Positions 39,302 to 46,106 of a stretch of DNA of 64,000 nt are shown piece by piece. Positions within the stretch are counted from its first letter, which is position 1, and every line of letters starts with the position of its first letter. The DNA comes from Massilia frigida (GTDB taxonomy: Bacteria; Pseudomonadota; Gammaproteobacteria; Burkholderiales; Burkholderiaceae_D): NCBI RefSeq assembly GCF_011682175.1, contig NZ_WHJG01000030.1:32722-96721 (forward strand), in the 5' to 3' direction. The position numbers and the translations under genes were made by a program. Below the pieces are notes generated by a model, which was not told the origin of the DNA, made no database searches, and was given only the letters and a program-made list of their open reading frames with translations.

Positions 39302-40888
39302 TCAGTCCCAGCGAAGGAGCCGGTACTCGCTGGCCTGGCCGTTGGATGTCACGCGCAGGCTGACGTCGCTCGGGTGGCTCCTGGTCAGCGCAAGGCCTGC
39401 CACGTTGTCGTCCCCAACACCTTCCAGTGCATTCGCCTTGCTATAGGCTTCGATGGTGGACCTGAATTCGCGCAACTCGCTTTTCAGATGGACGGGGAAC
39501 AGCGCGGAATGGCCTTCGCATTCGCGCAGATCGCGCGCGTCCCTGAGCAGGAACACAATATGTTCGCCAAATTGCGGATGGATTCGGCCCGCCCATGCCC
39601 AGGGCGGCAGAATGACCGCCGTCACCGCGTAGTAGCTGCCGGACAGATTGAATTGGGCGGGCAGGGAGCCGTTCGAGTAGGTATACCAGGCGACCGGGTT
39701 GCGCCGCTCCGGCGTATCCCATTGCAGGATGGGACGGGCATCCGCATGCACTGCCGAGGTGAAGACAATGAATGGCTGCCTGCCGGTCAGCGCCGCCATC
39801 TCGATGCGCTCGGCCGCCGGCAACACGGTGCGCCGGAATGTGTCGAGCGTCATCACGATCGGCGCCGCCGGCACACTTTCCGCATGCGGCTGGACGCCGG
39901 CGGCGCGGCCGGCATCGGCCGGCGCGGGCGGCAGCCAGACGGTTTCCTGGATATCGGCCATGGTGGCGAAGCGGCGCTGAAGCGCGCTGGCGGCCCCCAC
40001 TTTCTCTAACGCAGCCTCGGCTGCCTTGATGGCGCCCGCCGGCGGCGCCGCCTGCGGCCGCAGATACTGCAGCACATCCATTTTGGCGGCCCAGCTGGCG
40101 GCCAGCTCCGCGCTGCTTTTGCCCGCGATGATATCGTCGAGCAAGGTGGCGATCATGCTCGAACGTGGATGGCAAAAGCCCATCGGCGCCGTTGCCACCA
40201 TGCGGTACGTCAGGTTGTCCTGATGCTGGCCGCCAACCGCGTCGCGCGCGGTGTGCAGGTCGACCAGGAACCGGGCCTGGCCCAGCGCCGCTTCCGCATT
40301 GAACAAGGTTTCCGCCTTGAGCAGGCGCAGCGCCGCCGCACAGACTGGCGCGCTGTACTGGCGCATGGCACGCTGCACCGAGGCGAACGCTTCGCGCCTG
40401 GCACAGGCCGTCTGCCAGGCGTTATGCAGTCCGGCGCTCTTGAACACGGTGGCCGGTTCGATGGCCAGGTGCTGCCATGGGCCATTGGCCGGCTTGCCGT
40501 AGCGGGTCTCGCTCGACAGGAATAGCATGGCAATGCCGGCCTGGCTGACCCGGCGCGCCAGCGCAGCGACCACAGCGCGGTAAGGCGCTGGCGCCGCATC
40601 GGCATCCCAGATGGCCGACACCAGCACACCGTCGTCGCCGACCGTGGCCAGGCCGCCGAAGCGCTCGATGAAGGTGCGGCAGCAGTTGCAGCTGTGCTGC
40701 TGGCGCACGCCAAGATCGGTGAAGGAAGCCAGGTACGTCTCGTACAGGCCGCTGGCATCGGTCCGGAAGACCGGACCGGCCAGGGAATTGAAGCGTTGCT
40801 TGATGCCTCGGACCAGCGCGCCATAGCCGTCGGCATGGCGCATCGCGTGAACATGATCTGCGGCCACGCCTGTCCTGCCCGCCTGCAC
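39302..40888 (-). CDS. Hypothetical 528-residue protein with a Cys cluster
   Basis: A cytoplasmic-looking protein with no membrane segment. Its most distinctive feature is an N-terminal QHSCNCCRTFIERFGG block, which could bind metal. The C-terminal third is beta-rich. I recall similar HxCxxCRxFIE-type blocks in uncharacterised phage and bacterial proteins, but no function follows from that. The GTG at 40888 begins seven bases after the tolC stop; an ATG 15 codons later (40843) is an alternative. It is probably the last gene of the pcm-rhodanese-tolC transcript. Confidence 0.6.
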   Translation of the reverse strand: MQAGRTGVAADHVHAMRHADGYGALVRGIKQRFNSLAGPVFRTDASGLYETYLASFTDLGVRQQHSCNCCRTFIERFGGLATVGDDGVLVSAIWDADAAPAPYRAVVAALARRVSQAGIAMLFLSSETRYGKPANGPWQHLAIEPATVFKSAGLHNAWQTACARREAFASVQRAMRQYSAPVCAAALRLLKAETLFNAEAALGQARFLVDLHTARDAVGGQHQDNLTYRMVATAPMGFCHPRSSMIATLLDDIIAGKSSAELAASWAAKMDVLQYLRPQAAPPAGAIKAAEAALEKVGAASALQRRFATMADIQETVWLPPAPADAGRAAGVQPHAESVPAAPIVMTLDTFRRTVLPAAERIEMAALTGRQPFIVFTSAVHADARPILQWDTPERRNPVAWYTYSNGSLPAQFNLSGSYYAVTAVILPPWAWAGRIHPQFGEHIVFLLRDARDLRECEGHSALFPVHLKSELREFRSTIEAYSKANALEGVGDDNVAGLALTRSHPSDVSLRVTSNGQASEYRLLRWD

Positions 40889-40895
40889 GGCCGGC

Positions 40896-42254
40896 TTACT
40901 TGACCAGCAAATCGTTGACCGGCACCAGGTCCGCTTCGCGCAGCGATCCGGCCGCCGATTTCAGGCGCAAGCCGTTCAGGATGGTGTCGTAACGCGCGCG
41001 CGAGAGGTCGCGGCGGGTCGAATACAGCTGGCGCTGCGCATTAAGCACGTCGATATTGATGCGCACGCCCACCTGGTAGCCGAGCTTGTTCGATTCCAGC
41101 GCCGAGTTGCCCGACACTTCCGCCGCCTGCAAGGCCCTGACCTGCGCCAGCCCGCTGTTCACACCCAGGAAGGCCAGGCGCGCGGTGTTGGCCGCGTTGC
41201 GGCGCGTCGCTTCGAGGTCGTTGCGGGCCTTGTCTTCGAGCGCGATGGTTTCGCGCACGCGGCTGGTGACAGCAAAGCCGCTGAAGATCGGCACGTTGTA
41301 CGCGATGCCAATGCCCTTGTCGTCCGACCTGCCCGACTGCTGGGTCTGGCCAGTCATGCTCTGGCGGCGGACGCTGGCGGTCAGGTCCAGGGTCGGATAA
41401 TGGCCGGCGCGGCTTTTCTGGATTTCGCGCTTGGACAGTTCGTAGCTCAGCTGGGCACCGACGACGCCGTAATTCTGGCTTTCGGCGGACGAGACCCAGG
41501 GGTCGATCACGGCCGGCTCGGGGGAGGCGAGCAGCACGCCCGGTTTCAGCGTGGCCAAGCCGGCCGGCGCGCTGCCGATGATCGCTTGCAGCGCGCTGCG
41601 CTTGTTTTCCAGGTCGTTGATGGCGGCAAACTCCTGCGCCACCACCAGGTCGTAGGCGGCCTGGGCTTCGTGGGTATCGGTGATGGTCTGGGTGCCGACT
41701 TCAAAGTTGCGCTTGGCCGAGGCGAGCTGCTCGGTGGTGGCGGTTTTCTGGGCGCGGCTCAGTTCCAGCGTGTCCTGCGCGGCCAGCACATCGAAGTAGG
41801 CTTGCGCCACGCGCGTGATCAGGTCTTGCTGGGCCTGGGCGAACTGCGCTTCGGCCTGGGCTTGCTGCAGCTTGCTCTGTTCGTAGGATTGCCAGTTAGC
41901 CCAGCGAAACAGCGGCTGGGTCAGCGACAGGGTATGGGTGGTGGTGCGCTCATTGGCGCCGCCGGTGGTGACCGGGACCTTGCCGCCGTCGGGCAGGTTG
42001 ATGGTCTGGCCGATATTCCAGGGCCTCGTTTCGCCATCGTTCTTGATGATGCTGCCGTTCAGGCCCACGGTGGGCAGAAGCAGCGCGCGGCCTTGCGGAA
42101 CCCGCTCCATGCCGGCGGCCAGGGCCGCGCGCGCGCTGGCGAACGCGGCGTCATTGGCCAGCGCTTGCTGGTAGACCTGGATCAGGTCTGCCGCCTGTGC
42201 ATTCAAGGAAAAAAATGCGCTGGCGATCAGCACGGCCATGAGGGGTTTCTGCAT
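40896..42254 (-). CDS. tolC: TolC family outer-membrane efflux protein
   Basis: A 452-residue outer-membrane trimer subunit with a signal peptide (about 1-21, ending LNAQA) and the two-fold repeated alpha-helical barrel plan of TolC (LIQVYQQALANDAAF near the start; AYFDVLAAQDTLELS; VGVRINIDVLNAQRQLYSTRRDL near the end). It provides the exit duct for tripartite pumps and type I secretion. GGAG lies six bases upstream of the ATG at 42254; ATGs at 42266 and 42278 are less likely. The pcm-rhodanese-tolC order is common in this group. Confidence 0.92.
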   Translation of the reverse strand: MQKPLMAVLIASAFFSLNAQAADLIQVYQQALANDAAFASARAALAAGMERVPQGRALLLPTVGLNGSIIKNDGETRPWNIGQTINLPDGGKVPVTTGGANERTTTHTLSLTQPLFRWANWQSYEQSKLQQAQAEAQFAQAQQDLITRVAQAYFDVLAAQDTLELSRAQKTATTEQLASAKRNFEVGTQTITDTHEAQAAYDLVVAQEFAAINDLENKRSALQAIIGSAPAGLATLKPGVLLASPEPAVIDPWVSSAESQNYGVVGAQLSYELSKREIQKSRAGHYPTLDLTASVRRQSMTGQTQQSGRSDDKGIGIAYNVPIFSGFAVTSRVRETIALEDKARNDLEATRRNAANTARLAFLGVNSGLAQVRALQAAEVSGNSALESNKLGYQVGVRINIDVLNAQRQLYSTRRDLSRARYDTILNGLRLKSAAGSLREADLVPVNDLLVK

Positions 42255-42346
42255 TGCATTCTCCATTGGAGTCATCAAAAAAAGTTATAAAAAACTGCAG
42301 CCCGGTGGTGGCCGACACCGCCGCCGCGCGTACTTCCATCTTGGGA

Positions 42347-42670
42347 TCAGTACTTCGGCATGCTGCTGTCGACCTGCACCGCCCAGGCGTGGATGCCGCC
42401 GGTCAGATTGGTCATCCTGGTAAAACCGTTGCGTTCCAAAAAGGCCGCGACCTGCATGCTGCGTGCGCCGTGGTGGCAGATACAGACGATCTCGGCATCC
42501 TCGTCGAGTTCCTCGATGCGCGCCGGAATCGTGTTCATGGCAATCTGGGTCGAACCCTCGATCTTGCAGGTTTCAAACTCCCAGTTTTCGCGCACGTCCA
42601 GCAACAGCGGGCGCGGGCGCGCGGGGTCGGCCAGCCAGGCTGCCAATTCGGGGGCGGTGACGTGATCCAT
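42347..42670 (-). CDS. Rhodanese-like sulfurtransferase domain protein
   Basis: A 107-residue single rhodanese domain. The active-site Cys lies in the loop VCICHHGARSM (CxxGxRS-type), after the conserved LLLDVRENWEFE. It probably carries persulfide sulfur or acts as a GlpE-like enzyme; the acceptor is unknown. It starts 12 bases after the pcm stop and precedes tolC by 92 bp. Confidence 0.9.
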   Translation of the reverse strand: MDHVTAPELAAWLADPARPRPLLLDVRENWEFETCKIEGSTQIAMNTIPARIEELDEDAEIVCICHHGARSMQVAAFLERNGFTRMTNLTGGIHAWAVQVDSSMPKY

Positions 42671-42682
42671 GCCGTCCCCGCT

Positions 42683-43336
42683 TTAAAAGGTGAAATGCGA
42701 GGTCTTGACCGACGTCGACAGCAGCTTGACGTTGGTTTCGAAAACCTTGACCGTGTCGTACGCGGTCTCGGACACGCGCGTGATCACGTGCGCCGACATG
42801 ACCGGCGCCTGGCCGACGATGGCGGCGATGCGCCCGCCGACCTTGACCTGCTTCATGAACGCTTCCGGCACGGTTTCCAGGCCACCCGAGATGACGATGA
42901 CGTCGAACGGCGCGCCCTTGTCCCAGCCTTCGGCGCCATCGCCCAGTTCCACCGTGACATTGGTCACGCCGGCCTTGGCCAGGTTTTTCGCAGCCAGTTC
43001 CTTGAGTTCAGGATTGATCTCGACGGTGGTGACGTGGCGCGCCTTGTGCGCCAGCAGGGCCGCCATGTAGCCCGAACCGGCGCCGATTTCCAGCACATTT
43101 TCGTGCTTCTTGACGGCTACCTCTTGCAAGATGCGCGCTTCGATCTTCGGCGTGAACATCGCTTCGGCGCCTGGCAGCGGGATTTCGGTATCGACAAAGG
43201 CCAGCGTCTTGTAGGCGGCGGGCACGAAATCTTCGCGCTTGACGACCACCAGCAGATCGAGCACGTCCTGGTCCAGCACGTTCCAGGGACGGATCTGCTG
43301 TTCAATCATGTTAAAACGGGCTTGTTCGATATTCAT
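42683..43336 (-). CDS. pcm: Protein-L-isoaspartate O-methyltransferase
   Basis: A 217-residue SAM-dependent enzyme repairing isoaspartyl residues. Motif I is VLEIGAGSGYMAALLAH, the N-terminal signature is MIEQQIRPW and the family's post-motif region is VTVELGDGAEGW. It heads the pcm-rhodanese-tolC unit. An inverted repeat (43385-43418) lies about 50 bp upstream and could be a regulator site. Confidence 0.92.
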   Translation of the reverse strand: MNIEQARFNMIEQQIRPWNVLDQDVLDLLVVVKREDFVPAAYKTLAFVDTEIPLPGAEAMFTPKIEARILQEVAVKKHENVLEIGAGSGYMAALLAHKARHVTTVEINPELKELAAKNLAKAGVTNVTVELGDGAEGWDKGAPFDVIVISGGLETVPEAFMKQVKVGGRIAAIVGQAPVMSAHVITRVSETAYDTVKVFETNVKLLSTSVKTSHFTF

Positions 43337-43384
43337 CTTGTGCTCGGTGAGGAAAAATAATAATCCGATATTTTATCGTTGAAC

Positions 43385-43418
43385 GGCCTCAGAACACACA
43401 TCTTAACGACCTGAGGCC
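43385..43418. promoter_or_regulatory. 8-bp inverted repeat upstream of pcm
   Basis: GGCCTCAG and CTGAGGCC are perfect arms 18 bases apart, lying between pcm and the upstream tetR gene. The geometry would suit an operator for the adjacent TetR protein, or a weak hairpin ending tetR transcription. There is no T-run. Confidence 0.35.
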
Positions 43419-43470
43419 CCGGATCGCGAGAAATTGCGACAGTCTGCAGTTTAGAGGGAATGAACGCCCC

Positions 43471-43492
43471 AAAACGCCGCTCTGGCGCTTTT
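43471..43492 (-). terminator. Possible terminator after tetR
   Basis: AAAACGCC and GGCG-C-TTTT form a short interrupted stem seven bases beyond the tetR stop, with T residues following on the minus strand. It is weak but well placed. Confidence 0.35.
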
Positions 43493-43498
43493 GACAAG

Positions 43499-44161
43499 TC
43501 ACGGCGCGGCCGCGCACAGGTCCGGCGCACGCGGCAGCAAGCCGTTGAGGGTCATGGTGAGGAAGGAATCGATGAACGCCAGCGGGTCGAGCTCGGCCAT
43601 GTCGCAAGGGCCGATCGAGTGCTTCCACAGCATCAGCATGAGCATGGGGGCGATCAGGATCTGGGTGGTGAGAAAGACATCGAGCGGACGGAATTCGCCG
43701 CGCGCGACGGCGCGTTCAAGCAGGCCGCTGATCATGACGCTGCCGCGCTGGATGACTTCTTCGCGGTAGAAGACGGCAATATCGGGGAAGTTGTTCGATT
43801 CTGCCATGACCAGCTTGATCATGCCGGAGGACTTGGTGGCACCGGCGTTTTTCCACCAGTCGAACAGGACGGCGCGCAGCAGCTCGGCGCTGCTGCCGTC
43901 GAAGCTGGCGATCATGTCCTCGGCCGCGCCCAGGGCCGGCACGATAGTATCGCGCACGACAGCCTTGAACAGCTCTTCCTTGTTGGTGAAATACAGGTAC
44001 AGGGTGCCCTTGGACACGCCGGCGCGCTTGGCCACGTCTTCCAGCCGCGTGGAGGCGAAACCGCGCTCGACGAACAGGTCGAGGGCGGCGGCGAGCAATT
44101 CCTGGGGTCGCGCGTCTTTACGGCGCTCCCAGCGCGGCTTCATCTCAAGGGGACATTGCAT
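43499..44161 (-). CDS. TetR/AcrR family transcriptional regulator
   Basis: A 220-residue repressor. The N-terminal helix-turn-helix (about 20-65) includes LLAAALDLFVERGFASTRLEDVAKRAGVSKGTLYLYF; only its core AGVSKGTLYLYF is needed for the family call. The C-terminal ligand domain is variable. The ATG at 44161 (MQCPLEMKPRW) is 27 bases after the predicted transcription start; MKPRW at 44143 is an alternative. It lies upstream of pcm-tolC and at the border of the transposon; its target is unproven but may include the tolC unit. Confidence 0.88.
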   Translation of the reverse strand: MQCPLEMKPRWERRKDARPQELLAAALDLFVERGFASTRLEDVAKRAGVSKGTLYLYFTNKEELFKAVVRDTIVPALGAAEDMIASFDGSSAELLRAVLFDWWKNAGATKSSGMIKLVMAESNNFPDIAVFYREEVIQRGSVMISGLLERAVARGEFRPLDVFLTTQILIAPMLMLMLWKHSIGPCDMAELDPLAFIDSFLTMTLNGLLPRAPDLCAAAP

Positions 44162-44194
44162 GGGGTCTATTCCGTAACTTACTTGCGAGTCATT

Positions 44195-44223
44195 AATATA
44201 GACCGATGGTTTCACCCCGTCAA
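44195..44223 (-). promoter_or_regulatory. Sigma-70 promoter of tetR
   Basis: TTGACG (44223-44218) and TATATT (44200-44195) are 17 bp apart on the minus strand. The -35 box ends 12 bp short of the candidate transposon end at 44236, so the insertion has left this promoter whole. Confidence 0.7.
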
Positions 44224-44235
44224 GTTTGCATGCAT

Positions 44236-44314
44236 TGTTCCGTGGGAATAGAGCCTTGAACAAAAGAATAGAAACTTGAACGCGAACCGGAGACGAAATA
44301 ATAAAGCCTTGAAC
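44236..44314 (+). repeat. Candidate transposon end with three TnsB-site-like direct repeats
   Basis: After the terminal TGTTCCGTGG come three 15-base direct repeats: AATAGAGCCTTGAAC (44247-44261), AATAGAAACTTGAAC (44267-44281) and AATAAAGCCTTGAAC (44300-44314). They differ at only one or two positions and start 20 and 33 bp apart. Repeated TnsB-binding sites inside a TGT terminus are the hallmark of Tn7-like ends. The sequence here is also more AT-rich than its surroundings. Confidence 0.65.
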
Positions 44315-44382
44315 GCGACGCCGGCAGCGCGCGAGGCCGTCGAGTTGCGTTGAATGAAATGCGAAGTGCCGAGTGAATTCGG

Positions 44383-44410
44383 TTGACAAAGGAAAAACCA
44401 TGTCCATAAT
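44383..44410 (+). promoter_or_regulatory. Sigma-70-type promoter of the XRE gene
   Basis: TTGACA (44383-44388), a 16-base spacer and CATAAT (44405-44410) lie 40 bp before the XRE start, inside the candidate transposon end. Proximity to the repeats would let transposase binding and transcription influence one another. Confidence 0.65.
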
Positions 44411-44449
44411 ACATCTGCATCCAGCCCTTTTTACTTCTGAGTTCGGTGT

Positions 44450-44887
44450 ATGAGTCCATTTTCGGCAGCCTTTAGAGAACTTAGAATATTTTGCGGACTC
44501 CGCCAATCAGAGTTTGCCGCTCGACTCGGCTATGAACAAAGCTACATATCGGCAATTGAACTAGGAACCAAGGGACCGCCTACCGACGCTTTCATAGAGC
44601 GGTTGGTGGAACGTCTTGAGTTAGACGAGGCATGGCGCGGAAGACTGTGCAGTGCGCTGGAGGAATCGCAGCGCAAGATTGTTCTTCCCAGCGAAGCGAC
44701 GGAAAGCGTCTACAAGATGTTCAACGAGCTGAGGCGGCAACTGGGCACGCTTCACCCTGCCCAGGTCGAGTTGATGCAAATGGCGCTCAAACTGCCTGAG
44801 TCCATGTCGAAGCAAGCGGTGAGAGCCGCGCTGCCGGCGAAACGCAAGAGTGAGCGAGTAAAGAACAAGGCGGACACGCTGGGCTGA
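44450..44887 (+). CDS. XRE family helix-turn-helix regulator of the Tn7-like element
   Basis: A 145-residue protein. The N-terminal HTH_XRE domain (about 6-60) includes LRQSEFAARLGYEQSYISAIE, in which QSEFAARLG and QSYISAIE form the helix-turn-helix. The C-terminal half is helical and Lys-rich at the end (AKRKSERVKNKAD). It is clearly lower in GC than the flanking chromosome. It is the first gene inside the candidate end and faces the same way as tnsA, so it may regulate transposition. The 216 bp to tnsA hold no other gene. Confidence 0.8.
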   Translation: MSPFSAAFRELRIFCGLRQSEFAARLGYEQSYISAIELGTKGPPTDAFIERLVERLELDEAWRGRLCSALEESQRKIVLPSEATESVYKMFNELRRQLGTLHPAQVELMQMALKLPESMSKQAVRAALPAKRKSERVKNKADTLG

Positions 44888-45103
44888 GTTTGCGCGCGGT
44901 GGTCGGCCAACGGAAGCGGATATTGTCGTCATGACCTTGCGCTTCCCTGTATTTGTAGGGGTTCCTTTGCCTGTTCCGTGAACTTGCCGGATAGCTGCGC
45001 AAACTGAACTACTTACCTCTGATTTTCGAGCTATCGGCACCACGCTTGGTAATTTTTCTGGCGATGCAGCCGGTATCACCGATGACCTAGAGACGGAGCG
45101 GCC

Positions 45104-46033
45104 ATGGCTGCAGTATTTCGTGAGTACGCAAGTGTTGCGCAAACTGGTACATCGGACGATATCGCTCTGCCCATGGAGCCTTCGCCGAAGCGACGCCGCA
45201 TGCGGGGAATGACCCATGCCAAATTATGCAAACGTATCCTGCTAGGCCATGGCACTGGTCACCGGGAAAAGTACCTGCCCTGGCTGACATTACGCCGTAA
45301 AAACCCGTCGCCGCGATCCAACCAGGTCGTATCGTGGATGCCTCCGCTAAATCGCACTGCTCACTATTTTTCGCGCGGCGAATTTCATACGGCATTGCTG
45401 CTCCTCTGGCTGGGTGTGCACGATCTGCGCGAACAGTTTCCGCTCTGGCCCACGCCGCATCCCCACCCCCTCGATGGCTTGCCCCACGCGCCCGACAAAC
45501 CGCATCATTGGTCGCGGGGCCTGCTTGCGATCGCCACAGAAGCGAATATTGTCCACGGCTTCGAAGTGGGAACGCGTGTCCCCTATATCGCCAGTCTGGA
45601 TCTGCTCGCGACGGTTTCCCTCCCCGGCCGGACAGCGTTGGCGGCATTTTCTTCCAAACCCATCAGTGATCCAAATGACGAGATCGGGTGGCGGACACTT
45701 GAGCGGCTTGAGCTGGAGCGGCGCTATACCGCCGACATTGGCGCCTTCTATTTTGTATCGAGTTCCGCGCTCATCCCGCTGTTGACCGCCGGCCAGCTGG
45801 AAACATGGCTCGACGCGTCGACGTTACACTGCGCCCCCCACCTCCTGGCGTCGTCCAGGGAGTTTGCTGGCATCTTCAACGACTGCACCAATCTCCAGAT
45901 CAACGAAGCGGTCGGCCTTGCCGCAGCTTCCCTGTCACTCCCGCTGGACGACGCCTGGCTCCTGTTCCGCCACTGTGCCTGCACTGTGCCTGGACACAGG
46001 ACATCGACATTGATCCATCGACCCGCATCCTAA
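45104..46033 (+). CDS. tnsA: TnsA-like transposon endonuclease
   Basis: A 309-residue protein resembling Tn7 TnsA, which cuts the 5' ends of the transposon so that it leaves by cut-and-paste. Fold landmarks are E93 in SRGEFHTALLLLWL, the REQFPLWP strand, D166 in YIASLDLLATV and K185 in AAFSSKP, followed by LERLELERRYTADIGAFYFV, which resembles the end of TnsA_N. Tn7 has Q-x-K; here a Ser (S183) replaces Gln. GGAG lies five bases before the ATG. tnsB follows after 73 bp. Confidence 0.8.
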   Translation: MAAVFREYASVAQTGTSDDIALPMEPSPKRRRMRGMTHAKLCKRILLGHGTGHREKYLPWLTLRRKNPSPRSNQVVSWMPPLNRTAHYFSRGEFHTALLLLWLGVHDLREQFPLWPTPHPHPLDGLPHAPDKPHHWSRGLLAIATEANIVHGFEVGTRVPYIASLDLLATVSLPGRTALAAFSSKPISDPNDEIGWRTLERLELERRYTADIGAFYFVSSSALIPLLTAGQLETWLDASTLHCAPHLLASSREFAGIFNDCTNLQINEAVGLAAASLSLPLDDAWLLFRHCACTVPGHRTSTLIHRPAS

Positions 46034-46106
46034 CGTCCCGACCAGTGGTGCCCGGAGGACGTCGATTGCGCGACGCGCTCCGGCAGCGGCTGTTCGGGGA
46101 AACCTG

